From assembly GCA_045636065.1 (NCBI GenBank), contig JAZTWW010000034.1:1-53418 (forward strand): DNA of 53,418 nt, given 5' to 3'. The notes below the pieces were generated by a model, which was given only the letters and a program-made list of their open reading frames with translations, had not been told where the DNA came from and did no database searches. Below are positions 9,435-17,481 of this stretch, piece by piece. A program made the translations under genes and the position numbers. How positions within the stretch are numbered: the stretch's first letter is position 1; every line of letters begins with the position of its first letter. The stretch is from RGIG5050 sp045636065 (GTDB lineage Bacteria > Verrucomicrobiota > Kiritimatiellia > RFP12 > UBA1067).

Positions 9435-9743
9435 TCACACCGATTTCAGCAAGCCGTTCCCCGTTGCCCGTTCCCCGTATCTGGCGCGCAGAGCCGCCAC
9501 GTTCGCTTCGAGCGACTGGATGCGCCCGTTGTCCACCCCGTCCCTGGGAGCCCCAGAAACGCCCGCTGCCCCCGCTCTCGCCGTTCCCTGCTCCCCGTTC
9601 CCCGTTCCCCCAATACCGAAATAGGCAAGTGCATCATCACCCGCCGCCTTCTTCGGCGGCAGCGGCTTGACTTCCACCACGGGGTCGCTCTTCTTGAACA
9701 TCCCCTTGGACAGCTGCGAGAAATCTGTAAGCGTTCTGCCCAT
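9435..9743 (-). CDS. 102-aa protein of unknown function interrupted by repeat-encoded Gly/Asn segments
   Basis: The ATG shares one base with the stop of the upstream YunG-like gene (TAATG), so it is probably coupled. Residues 1-45 (TDFSQLSKGMFKKSDPVVEV... ALAYFG) look like a soluble conserved segment. Residues about 65-90 form a short helix (IQSLEANVAALRARYGE). Two segments, GTGNGEQGTARAG and ERATGNG, are translations of heptamer repeat tracts C and B. The ancestral protein was therefore likely shorter. I do not recognise the family. Confidence 0.6.
   Translation of the reverse strand: MGRTLTDFSQLSKGMFKKSDPVVEVKPLPPKKAAGDDALAYFGIGGTGNGEQGTARAGAAGVSGAPRDGVDNGRIQSLEANVAALRARYGERATGNGLLKSV
9454..9478. 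repeat. Heptanucleotide tandem repeat tract B
   Basis: GTTCCCC-type units (CCGTTCCCCGTTGCCCGTTC...) with one G substitution. They encode the ATGNG segment near the C-terminus of the 102-aa protein. Confidence 0.8.
9581..9611. repeat. Heptanucleotide tandem repeat tract C
   Basis: CCGTTCCCTGCTCCCCGTTC followed by two further GTTCCCC-like units. The tract lies inside the 102-aa ORF and encodes GTGNGEQGTA. Confidence 0.8.
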
Positions 9744-10165
9744 TACGACTTCGCTTTTCTCCTAAGCGCATCCTTCAGCGTCTCGTACCGCGCTTTCTTC
9801 TCCGCCTTGGCGAAATGCGTCTCCCGGCTCTGCGGGAAGTCCATCGAGTACGCAAGGGGATGGTCGAACTGCTCGCTAGTGAGATCGAACACGGCATCGC
9901 CAACCACATTGAAGCAATGGTAGTTGCCGTCGCCGAGCGGTACGCCATATACCTCGCCACCGAAGATGTCCTGCACCAGAAAAGCCGTGATGGAGCATTG
10001 TCCGCAGGTTGGGTTGTCCTCACTCCATTTTTCCTGCATACGAGGTGCGCACGTCTCCCGCCGCCAGCAGCCGAGCATCAGCTGGTACAGATTGCCAAGC
10101 GACCCGACGAACGCATACTCGCGGTTCGTCGGCCTCAAGTTAGAATGTTCGCTTCCGTAGAACAT
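9743..10165 (-). CDS. YunG-like family protein
   Basis: 140 aa from the ATG (MFYGSEHSN), chosen because SD AGGAGG lies 9 nt upstream; a GTG two codons earlier is too close to that SD. The core TCGQCSITAFLVQDIFGGEV, the YHCFNVV segment and FDLTSEQF match the YunG family. In that family a GQC cysteine and a following His resemble a papain/transglutaminase-like arrangement, but no enzymatic activity is established to my knowledge. It is the first gene of the minus-strand cassette 10165 to 529 and is coupled by TAATG to the 102-aa gene. Its job in that cassette is unknown; peptide or protein processing is one speculative possibility. Confidence 0.75.
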   Translation of the reverse strand: MFYGSEHSNLRPTNREYAFVGSLGNLYQLMLGCWRRETCAPRMQEKWSEDNPTCGQCSITAFLVQDIFGGEVYGVPLGDGNYHCFNVVGDAVFDLTSEQFDHPLAYSMDFPQSRETHFAKAEKKARYETLKDALRRKAKS

Positions 10166-10230
10166 CGTCACGGTCCTCCTTCAACTTGCGCCACCTTATC
10201 TTGCCTTCCCTCGTTTCGCTCTTCTCGATT

Positions 10231-10506
10231 TTACATCTCAAACTTCTCGATCTTCATTTCGCCGCAGTCGTTAATGATGGCGACGTTCTTGACGAACGGC
10301 TCGGAGGCGGAGTGCGCCGCGAGCGCGGCATCGTCGCGCCATGTCTCGCAGATGAGAAGAACGCCGGGACGTGTCGCGGAGGCAAACACGTCGTATGCGA
10401 TGCATCCGTCCTGCTTGAGCGAGGCGGCGGTCAGTTCCTTGGCGGCGGCAAGAGCGTCGTCGAGACGGCCATCCTTGGCCAGAAAGAAGCAGTTTAGTCT
10501 AATCAT
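10231..10506 (-). CDS. Antibiotic-biosynthesis-monooxygenase (ABM) domain protein
   Basis: The 91-aa protein has the ferredoxin-like dimeric alpha/beta-barrel signature of the ABM/YgiN family: MIRLNCFFLAKDG, the central CIAYDVFASATRPGVLLICE, TWRDDAALAAHSASEPF with the conserved His, and a final strand. Members act as cofactor-independent quinol or aromatic mono-oxygenases or as haem-binding proteins; which applies here cannot be told. SD AAAGGA precedes the ATG. It lies 27 bp downstream of the nitroreductase-SnoaL gene, probably in one transcript, which fits a small redox or detoxification unit. Confidence 0.85.
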   Translation of the reverse strand: MIRLNCFFLAKDGRLDDALAAAKELTAASLKQDGCIAYDVFASATRPGVLLICETWRDDAALAAHSASEPFVKNVAIINDCGEMKIEKFEM

Positions 10507-10533
10507 GATGGTTTTCCTTTCTTCTTGGTGTTA

Positions 10534-11607
10534 TTACTTGATCGCTCCAATGCCTTTCAGAATTCCCGCGACGCCAGTCGCGGCGACATCCATGAATATC
10601 TTTCCATCGTCGTCGAACGAGTAGAAGTTCATGACGGTAGTGGAGAACCTGCGTCCGTTCGGCTGAAGCCCCGCAAACGGCTCGTCGCCGTTGAACGTGC
10701 CGGAGCATTCCCACTGCACTGCGACTGTCTTTTCATCAGCCACCATGTCAACGAGCTTCCACTGCACGTCGGGGAAACTCTTTCTCATAAGCGTCACAAC
10801 GCTCAGATATCCCTCTGCCCCGTAGAGCGGGGTCGGCGATACAGGCGTGTCGAACGCCGCCTTTTCGGAAATCAGCTTGCGCCCCAGCTCTAGATCGTTC
10901 GTGTTGATGCACTTCTCGAAGAGCCGCATCGCTTCGCGGTTGCGCTCGACTTTCGCAGTCGACGCGTCGACCGAAGTGTCCCTCCCGTCTGCCAGATATC
11001 CTATCGGGTGGTTGAGATGAAGGATTGTCGTATCAGGCAACTTTAGCGCCTTCCTGAGCGCGTCGTTGTCCATCGAACGTCTGCACACCGTGGCGAGTCC
11101 GTTCGCCGCGCAGTAGAGGTAGATGTTCCCGGAGACTATGCCCGCGTCGTAGTTGGAAAGCGTGCTTCGCGCACCAGTGTAGATTGGATCGCGCACGTCA
11201 GCCGCGATGAGAATCGCGGCGGGGGCTGTCGCCGCGAACGACTGGTGCCCGGCGATGGCCGGACGCAGATCCTCGTCGCACACCTTGATGAGCGCATTTC
11301 CCGTCGCGTCGTAGCGATAAGCGCCTGACTTCATGATCGCATAGACCATTATCTCCTGCTTGTTGAGGCCCGTAGCATTCGTGCGCTTGTCGGGTCGATT
11401 GAATCCGTTTGCCGCCCACAGGACGCCTGAAAGCAACTCGGGCGAGAGATCCTTATCCGCGAACGCCCGCTCGGAATGTCGAGCCTTCAGCGCCTGCGTG
11501 ACGGTCACTCCCGAATCCCCGTCGGGAGCCGGAAGCTTTATCGTCTCGGAACCTACAGAGCTCAAAGCGGCTAATGCCGTGACTATCGATAGTACTACAG
11601 TCTTCAT
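10534..11607 (-). CDS. Exported nitroreductase (SagB/ThcOx-type) fused to a SnoaL-like domain
   Basis: 357 aa with a hydrophobic N-terminal export signal (MKTVVLSIVTALAALSSVGS). Residues about 30-210 carry the nitroreductase fold: ARHSERAFADKDLSPELLSG (FMN phosphate contacts), LWAANGFNRP, the YDAGIVSGNIYLYCAANGL helix and an HPIGYLAD end. The region from about residue 225 (NREAMRLFEKCIN... PDVQWKLVDMVAD... QWECSGTFNGDEPF) matches the SnoaL/NTF2-like 'ester cyclase' family. Stand-alone nitroreductases end near residue 210, so this is a two-domain fusion. It is predicted to be a periplasmic or lipid-facing FMN oxidoreductase; the substrate is unknown. SD GAAAGGAAAA precedes the ATG. It is probably cotranscribed with the ABM gene. 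Confidence 0.85.
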   Translation of the reverse strand: MKTVVLSIVTALAALSSVGSETIKLPAPDGDSGVTVTQALKARHSERAFADKDLSPELLSGVLWAANGFNRPDKRTNATGLNKQEIMVYAIMKSGAYRYDATGNALIKVCDEDLRPAIAGHQSFAATAPAAILIAADVRDPIYTGARSTLSNYDAGIVSGNIYLYCAANGLATVCRRSMDNDALRKALKLPDTTILHLNHPIGYLADGRDTSVDASTAKVERNREAMRLFEKCINTNDLELGRKLISEKAAFDTPVSPTPLYGAEGYLSVVTLMRKSFPDVQWKLVDMVADEKTVAVQWECSGTFNGDEPFAGLQPNGRRFSTTVMNFYSFDDDGKIFMDVAATGVAGILKGIGAIK

Positions 11608-11632
11608 GCCTATTTTCCTTTCTTGTCCGTTA

Positions 11633-11886
11633 TTACAACTCCTCCACCATCTTCACCAGTTCTGCGCGGATGCGCTCCTCTTCGGCTTTCTCGCCGTGCA
11701 CGACGTGTTCTCAGGCGGCATCATCGCCACCGAGACCACCCAGCCGTCCTTCTCGCAGGCGGCTTCCATCCGCCCGGCCCCTTGCGGCCCTTCGGGTTCG
11801 CTTCGCCCAGGCAACCTGATGCCTTCGGCACAGGCGGATCTCTCGATCTCGCGCTCAATCCTCGCCATCATGTCTATGTTGTCCAT
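11633..11886 (-). pseudogene. Small gene with a probable frameshift
   Basis: The ATG (MDNIDMMARIEREIERSACA) has a good SD (GTAGGAAGG). The first frame runs through KDGWVVSVAMMPPEN. In the second frame a TGA is followed directly by EHVVHGEKAEEERIRAELVK MVEEL and a TAA. Joining the frames near position 11700 gives one amphipathic protein of about 83 aa; without the shift the first frame ends in unlikely Ser/Lys-rich residues. It is the last gene of the restriction island. I do not recognise the family; a sequencing error or a genuine mutation would look the same. Confidence 0.5.
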
Positions 11887-11899
11887 TTGCTTTTCCTTC

Positions 11900-12549
11900 C
11901 TACTTTGTTCCATTGTCGGCAATCTCCAACTGCTTGCGCAGTTCGTCTATGGGCGGGAGTGCGCGTTTGAGGTTCTCAGGCATCTCGTCCGCCGTCCTGT
12001 AGGTCGCCACACCCAGCGGCTTGTTGTAGCCTCGCGAATGTAGAATAGCCGCTCATCCACAGTTTCAGCACCGGACAATATCTCCAAATTATGCGAAAAA
12101 CTCAACGACAGGAATTGAGCGACTGTAACAGCGTTCCCGTATGTCTCGCGTAATTTGCCCGTCAGCGGTGAGCAAATTACGGGATCCTCCAATTTGGCAG
12201 ATGGCGTCTGCCAAATTAACTGGCCATCGGCATCATCCAATTTGGCAGATGGGGTCTGCCAAATTGACCCATTGCCCCAACTATCGTAGAATTTGCGCAT
12301 ATTCCGAATGTTTCTGGAACTAAATCCGCGCAGCCCCGGCATTTCCTTTTGGAGCTGGGCGCTGATTGTGTCAATGACTCCCGTCCCCCATTTCTCGGTC
12401 TGCGTCTTGTACGACACATACCTGCCGATGCCGAAATATAGGGATAGCATTTCAGCATTCGCATTCGCCGACACGTGAGCCTGCGCCCGAATGATGGCGG
12501 ACTTGATTTCCTTTACTGCCGAAATGACTTCTGCTGATATTTTACTCAT
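11900..12549 (-). pseudogene. PDDEXK nuclease of the DUF1016/YhcG family with internal deletion and frameshift
   Basis: Residues 1-110 from the preferred ATG (MSKISAEVISAVKEIKSAII, SD TGGAG) are a normal DUF1016 N-terminal domain: LYFGIGRYVS, FSSRNIRNMRKFYDSW, then FLSLSFSHNLEILS and DERLFYIREA. At about 12030-12036 the frame jumps directly to GYNKPLGVATYRTADEMPEN LKRALPP, which in intact homologues is the very end of the C-terminal nuclease domain. The catalytic PD-(D/E)XK core (roughly 130-150 residues) is missing and the tail is out of frame, so the enzyme must be dead. Intact members are about 340-370 aa and commonly accompany type I restriction systems, as here. The gene follows hsdR. 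Confidence 0.8.
12149..12265. repeat. Cluster of short palindromes inside the DUF1016 gene
   Basis: Two perfect palindromes (11-bp arms AATTTGGCAGA / TCTGCCAAATT, 5-nt loop) lie at 12191-12217 and 12239-12265, exactly 48 bp apart. A third pair of 10-bp arms (CGTAATTTGC / GCAAATTACG) spans 12149-12181. In the protein they form an in-frame repeat, IWQTPSAKL, in the variable linker between the recognised blocks. Confidence 0.8.
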
Positions 12550-12581
12550 GGTTTTATGCTCCATTCTCTTTGTGCACCCCG

Positions 12582-15500
12582 TTATGCTGCCTTCGGCAAC
12601 AGCTTCTCGAGTTCCGCTATAACATCCAGCAATATCGGCATCTTGTCGCCGAAAAGCTGGACAGGGTGCAGGAACTTGAACGGATAGGAGTTCACGAGGT
12701 CGTTGCGGGTGATCTCGCCGTTCTCGCGGACGTAGTTTATGACCATCTTCACGAACTCCTGCTGGTTGGAGTTGAATACCGTCCCGGTAAGATACTGACC
12801 GAACTTCTCGTTCACCGCCGCTTGGTCAAGTCCAACAAGGCTGCGGACAAACCCCGCAAGACTCCCTGCATAGTCCTCGCCTTCGTAGTCGGTCTTGCTG
12901 CCGAGCTTGTGCCACAGGATGTCTTCAAGTTCTCCCATGTCCGCATCGGTCAGCGGTTCGAGTTTGTGTATTTTCTCGATGACAGGAAGGCTCCAATTCT
13001 CCCGCAGGAAGTCTATTACCTTCTGCCTGTAGGTCCTGAACTCGACACCAATATCAACAGGATCGCCAGGCGTGATTATATCGCCAATATCAACAAATAC
13101 AATATTTTCGCCCACACCAGTTGCATACTTCATTATATCGCGCAGCTTTCGACGCCACTTCTCAATCGCCTCTAACGTCGGCTCCCTCCAGAACAATTCA
13201 TTGGCAAGCGACTCGATGTCCTCGCTCCTCGCCTCAACCTCCGGGATGGAATACTTAGTCATGAGGATTTTCGCCATAGCGACGACCGCCTCCACGTCCT
13301 TCATGACTTTCTTAGTAAGTCCTCCGCTCATCAGAATCGCCAGCTGGATTCGGAGCATTCGAAGATCGTACATCTTGGTGCGAATGTCGTCGCTCTCCCC
13401 GCAATCAATAAGCGGAGCGATGTAGCGGGTGATCTCGGCCATCTGCACCTCAGACACACACTGCCACGATTCAGCTGTGCGATAGCGGTCTATGTGCGGC
13501 ATCATCTCCCGCACCTGTATGCGGCAGGAATGAGTGTCGTCCTTCAGTCGCAGAACCTGCGCCAGCAACTCTTTCTGCAACTCCGTGTGGTAGGTCTTGT
13601 TGAACAGATATTTTCTGTTCTCCGCTTTCTGAAGTTCAACAAGAATACCAACACGAGCAGCAAACGCCTGTTGCGAGACAGAAAGCGACTTCTCTACTTC
13701 GACCTCATGCTTATGCTGTCCGAAGAACTTAAAGTTGTCGCAGTAATCAAAGATACGAAACTCCGTCTTGTCCTTGCCTGGCGCAAAAATGTTCTTACTA
13801 GGCCTTGTGCCGCGCCCGATCATTTGTATAAACTTAATACGCGACCTGACCGGTTTGAAGAACACAAGGTTCAAGACCTCCGGCACATCAATCCCCGTGT
13901 CGAGCATATCAACAGACACGGCAATTCTAAAGTTTGGATCGTGCTTGAACTTCTTGACGAGCGTGTCGGCATAATTCACGTAATTATCGACAAGCTGGCA
14001 CCAGTCATCATTATGTGGATAGCGCTCCTTTATTCGTTTTACAATGAGGTCGGCATGGCAATGGTTGTAGGCAAAGATAATCGTCTTTCCGATAGTTTCT
14101 CCACCATCGACTTTGAGACCGCGCTCCAACACCTCATCGATGACTTTGTCCACAGTATCTTGGTTGTACACCGTGTTGAAGATACGGCTCGCTTCAATCT
14201 GATCCGGTGGCTCATCATTGAACACCTCGTCAAGCTGTTTGCGCTCTTCGTCGGAACATTCACGATAGGTAATGCCGCGACTTAAGACTTGGCTCGTCCG
14301 CGAAACAACCCTGTAAGGCTTCAAAACATCATCCTTGAATCCCTGCTCCATCGAATAGTCGAAATCAGGGATGTCACTCTCGCATTGAAAGAGCGAATAT
14401 GTATTCTTATCCACCTCACCACGCGGCGTTGCCGTAAGCCCAACAAGTAGCGCGTCAAAATACTTGAAGATTGCGCCATACTTGTTGAAGATTGAGCGGT
14501 GCGCCTCGTCAACAACCACAAGGTCGAACCTCCCGGCAGTAAACTCCTTGTCCGCGCCGTCAATCTTATTGATCATCGTCTGATATGTTGAGAACGATAT
14601 CCGGGCGTTCGGACTGCCCTTGAGCGCAGCATCCGATATAACGGAACGCGGATAGTCCGGCAAATGATCCTTAAAAGCGTCATGCGCCTGCTTGACGAGC
14701 GACGTACGATCGGCGAGGAATAGAACATTCGTCACCCAATTCTGCCGCGACAACACATCTACAAGCGAGATGACTGTCCTCGTCTTGCCGGTTCCTGTGG
14801 CCATAACAAGAAGCCCAGCCCTCTTCTTATCACTAAACTTCTCGCAAATCTTTGTGACAGCGGTTATCTGGTAGTCGCGCCCTGCGATGTCGCGGTTGAT
14901 TTGAAGGTCGATTCCTTTGAGCGACTTGCGATTTCGCTTTTGAATGAGCCGCTCCAATTCATCAATCGTATGGAATGCCCGGATCTGCCGCGACGGATAG
15001 AACCCGTCAATGCACCATATCTGATAGCCGTTAGTGTAGTAAAGGATTGGCGTATAGCCGTATTTCTTTTCAAGACACTCGCCGTAAAGCTTCACCTGCT
15101 GGCGGCCTTTCTCTGGCCCTACAGATGTCTTCTTCGCCTCAATGACGGCAAGGGGTTTTAAGTCGCGTCCATAAAGCACATAGTCGCAGAACCCTTCTCC
15201 AGTGTTGTTTGGCATCCCCTCGACTTTAATCTCGACACAAGCCTTGGCCGGAAGCGCAGCCCCCTCTTTTTCGAGGACATCCCATCCTGCTTCTTCAAGA
15301 TATACATCGATGTAAGTACGCCGAGTCTCTGCCTCAGTGATGTCGCAAGAGCGCGGCGGTGCAACACGTCCTTCTAGTTTCGCGTCGACAGCCTCGAGGA
15401 ACACGGTGCAAATCTCAGCGGCAAGTTGTGCATGGCCGCGTTTCACCTTGCGGCTGTGTTCGGCATTCATGCCGAGGACGCGCACAAACTCAAGATCACG

Positions 15501-15710
15501 CAAACGATCATCATCACCTATGAACTCGCGCACTGGCGCGTCGGCCAAGAGTTCAAGGAGTGACGCCTTGGGCGGCATCTCCGCACCCTTGCTCTGGTAG
15601 ATTGCTCCAACGCCGTCGCGGACCGCTTCTCGACATGCAACAGCCGTCGCCGCTGGGTCTTTCTTCCCGGCCACTTCTGCGATCTTCCGTATGATGTCTT
15701 TGATTGTCAC
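12582..15710 (-). CDS. hsdR: Type I restriction enzyme R subunit (translocase/nuclease)
   Basis: 1042 aa. It starts at GTG (MTIKDIIRK) behind SD AAGGAGGG. An N-terminal PD-(D/E)XK nuclease is visible as CDYVLYGRDLKPLAVIEAKK (about 175-192). The SF2 helicase motor follows: Walker A MATGTGKT (about 306), motif Ia LADRT, DEAH-type VVDEAHRS (about 400), motif III LVGLTATP, motif VI QMIGRGTRPS. The C-terminal third (about 700-1030) is the EcoEI-R-like coupling region that docks the subunit to HsdM/HsdS. With HsdM and HsdS it would cut unmodified DNA after ATP-driven translocation. The gene is separated from hsdM/S by a recombinase gene rather than standing next to them. All motifs appear intact. 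Confidence 0.95.
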   Translation of the reverse strand: MTIKDIIRKIAEVAGKKDPAATAVACREAVRDGVGAIYQSKGAEMPPKASLLELLADAPVREFIGDDDRLRDLEFVRVLGMNAEHSRKVKRGHAQLAAEICTVFLEAVDAKLEGRVAPPRSCDITEAETRRTYIDVYLEEAGWDVLEKEGAALPAKACVEIKVEGMPNNTGEGFCDYVLYGRDLKPLAVIEAKKTSVGPEKGRQQVKLYGECLEKKYGYTPILYYTNGYQIWCIDGFYPSRQIRAFHTIDELERLIQKRNRKSLKGIDLQINRDIAGRDYQITAVTKICEKFSDKKRAGLLVMATGTGKTRTVISLVDVLSRQNWVTNVLFLADRTSLVKQAHDAFKDHLPDYPRSVISDAALKGSPNARISFSTYQTMINKIDGADKEFTAGRFDLVVVDEAHRSIFNKYGAIFKYFDALLVGLTATPRGEVDKNTYSLFQCESDIPDFDYSMEQGFKDDVLKPYRVVSRTSQVLSRGITYRECSDEERKQLDEVFNDEPPDQIEASRIFNTVYNQDTVDKVIDEVLERGLKVDGGETIGKTIIFAYNHCHADLIVKRIKERYPHNDDWCQLVDNYVNYADTLVKKFKHDPNFRIAVSVDMLDTGIDVPEVLNLVFFKPVRSRIKFIQMIGRGTRPSKNIFAPGKDKTEFRIFDYCDNFKFFGQHKHEVEVEKSLSVSQQAFAARVGILVELQKAENRKYLFNKTYHTELQKELLAQVLRLKDDTHSCRIQVREMMPHIDRYRTAESWQCVSEVQMAEITRYIAPLIDCGESDDIRTKMYDLRMLRIQLAILMSGGLTKKVMKDVEAVVAMAKILMTKYSIPEVEARSEDIESLANELFWREPTLEAIEKWRRKLRDIMKYATGVGENIVFVDIGDIITPGDPVDIGVEFRTYRQKVIDFLRENWSLPVIEKIHKLEPLTDADMGELEDILWHKLGSKTDYEGEDYAGSLAGFVRSLVGLDQAAVNEKFGQYLTGTVFNSNQQEFVKMVINYVRENGEITRNDLVNSYPFKFLHPVQLFGDKMPILLDVIAELEKLLPKAA

Positions 15711-15733
15711 GTTGGCCCTCCTTGTTTGAGGTT

Positions 15734-16726
15734 CTACGCTATAAACCGTTTGTGTGAATTCTTGACATTGTTCTGGTTGACGAGCGCATACTGCATGGTC
15801 GTGTCGATCTTCGAGTGCCCGAGCAAACGTTGAACCTGCTCGACCGGCATACCCTTGTCTATCGCCCGCGTCGCCATCGTCCGGCGGAATTTGTGTGGAT
15901 GCACCCTATTGATGCCGAGCCTCCGCCCCAACCGCCGCAACCGTATCTCGATACCGCCTATCTTCAGACGCTTGTGCGGCGCGGCAAGCGACACGAACAA
16001 TGCGGGATCGTTGTCGCCCCGTGCATCCAGATAGTTCTTCAAATGGATCTTTGTCCTCGCGTCAAAATATGCCGGTCGTTCCTTGCCTCCCTTGCCGAAA
16101 ACGACACACTCGCGGTTCTCGAAATCAATGTCGGCTCGGTTCAACCCAACCAACTCCCCGACACGCATCCCTGTCGAAGAAAGCAGGTCAATGATGGCGA
16201 GATCGCGGACGCTGCCGCAGTTGTCGCGCATCTGCTCCAGCGCCTCGTCAGTGTACGCTTCCTTGACAGGACATTCCATGCGGATCTTGTGAATTCGGCG
16301 CACCGGACTCTTCAAGATATAGTTCTCATCCTCAAGCCATGAAAAGAAGCTGGAAAGGATGCGTCTTATGTTGTCCATGTTCAGCTTGCTGCACTTGTGC
16401 TCCTCCTGATAATCAGAAAGATAGGTACGCAAATGCTCCGTAGTCATATGGACAAGAGGCATAGCGAGTGTCGAGAGCATTTTGCAGATGGTCAAGCGGT
16501 AGTAGCGGATTGTCCGTTCACTGCATCCTTCCAGACGCTTCGCCTCGTAGAATCGCTCGGCAATCGTGCCATTCGGAATCTCTGGTTCAGGGCGAACGGA
16601 CGCATCCCTGACAACGGTAGCACCGAAGAGCGCGTGCTCCAGCACCCGATGCAGTTGCGCTCTTTGCGCGTTGTCAAGAACCTCAAGCATCCCTTGTTCG
16701 ACCTCTCTGATTACTTCTTCCTTCAT
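15734..16726 (-). CDS. Tyrosine recombinase (XerC/D-type integrase)
   Basis: 330 aa. An N-terminal SAM-like core-binding domain spans about 50-150 (SERTIRYYRLTICKML, HLRTYLSDY). The catalytic domain shows Arg in STGMRVGELVGL (about 187), Lys in GKGGKERPAYF, HKFRRT (about 277), LGHSKIDTT (about 302) and the nucleophile in MQYALV (about 311), so all catalytic residues are present. Start ATG with GGGAG 8 nt upstream. It lies between hsdS and hsdR. Such recombinases in type I loci often shuffle hsdS specificity segments between inverted repeats; here the hsdS repeats are direct, so it may instead delete or integrate cassettes or be a remnant of island mobility. Confidence 0.92.
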   Translation of the reverse strand: MKEEVIREVEQGMLEVLDNAQRAQLHRVLEHALFGATVVRDASVRPEPEIPNGTIAERFYEAKRLEGCSERTIRYYRLTICKMLSTLAMPLVHMTTEHLRTYLSDYQEEHKCSKLNMDNIRRILSSFFSWLEDENYILKSPVRRIHKIRMECPVKEAYTDEALEQMRDNCGSVRDLAIIDLLSSTGMRVGELVGLNRADIDFENRECVVFGKGGKERPAYFDARTKIHLKNYLDARGDNDPALFVSLAAPHKRLKIGGIEIRLRRLGRRLGINRVHPHKFRRTMATRAIDKGMPVEQVQRLLGHSKIDTTMQYALVNQNNVKNSHKRFIA

Positions 16727-16797
16727 TTTTGCGTCTCCCTTGTCGCCTTATGGAACACGCTGCGTTCCCGGCGGCGTAGGATTCGCCGTGTTTGAAA

Positions 16798-17448
16798 CTA
16801 CCCGAAAAACTCCTGTATCTTTGTCCTGTACAATTTCTTCGCCACATCCCGCCTCTGTCGAGCGGCAAACGCCAATTTGTCGACCTTTGCAACAAACGCC
16901 GCAAACTCGCGCTGGAGGGCAATGGGCGGAAGCGGGATTCCGAACCCCCTAATATCGCTCAACGCTATAAACTTCTGTGTGTTTCCCCTATTCTTCTCGT
17001 CAACAATTCTCTGAAAATACCGAGAGGATAGAACTGCCTTAACAAACACATTATTCGGCGAGCCATCAATGAATTTGATTAAAGAAACATTCTTGATAGC
17101 AAACTCCCTATTACTCGTTATGATAACAGGACTACCGATAGTCCCAATCATAGGCATAACAATATCGCCAACATCAACGCGAGAACGCCTATTGATTTCG
17201 TCAAAGTCGTCCTTCGAGATCAATTTTACATCTGAAAAATCTTCATATCCATTGGTAAAGTTCTTTGATGTCATCAATGGGTATCCAACCATATGATATT
17301 GGGGTGAAGCATGGGTTCCATCCCTAACATCACAAACCTTTCCAAGAGGAGAAAACGCCCAACCCATATCGTTTTTAACCAAATCCCCAAACATCTCCAC
17401 AAACCGCGATTTGTGCGGGCCTCTATATGAACGACGGTATCTCATCAT
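16798..17448 (-). CDS. hsdS: Type I restriction specificity subunit, C-terminal half (second TRD)
   Basis: 216 aa. After a 13-residue unusual start (MMRYRRSYRGPHK) it carries SRFVEMFGD, the conserved end of a central spacer helix, and then one target-recognition domain (WAFSPLGKVCDVRDG... IPLPPIALQREF). It ends in the spacer helix AAFVAKVDKLAFAARQRRDV. Its ATG overlaps the stop of the preceding half gene (ATGA), so it can be translated by coupling. Together the two halves would make one normal HsdS of about 395 aa. They are separated by a 59-bp shift between copies of a 19-bp repeat. Half-size HsdS subunits can dimerise in some systems, so loss of function is not certain. The region is AT-richer than its surroundings. 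Confidence 0.8.
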   Translation of the reverse strand: MMRYRRSYRGPHKSRFVEMFGDLVKNDMGWAFSPLGKVCDVRDGTHASPQYHMVGYPLMTSKNFTNGYEDFSDVKLISKDDFDEINRRSRVDVGDIVMPMIGTIGSPVIITSNREFAIKNVSLIKFIDGSPNNVFVKAVLSSRYFQRIVDEKNRGNTQKFIALSDIRGFGIPLPPIALQREFAAFVAKVDKLAFAARQRRDVAKKLYRTKIQEFFG

Positions 17449-17481
17449 GCCGCCTCCACAAACCGCGATTTGACAAGTTGA
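17383..17481. repeat. Direct repeats at the split hsdS junction
   Basis: The 19-mer CTCCACAAACCGCGATTTG (forward strand) occurs at 17395-17413 and again at 17454-17472, offset by 59 bp. A third copy is at 18563-18581 in the full-length hsdS. Copies one and three share 31 bp (17383-17413, 18551-18581); copies two and three share 28 bp (17454-17481, 18563-18590). The sequence encodes the conserved VKSRFVEMFGD segment between the two recognition domains. Confidence 0.9.
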
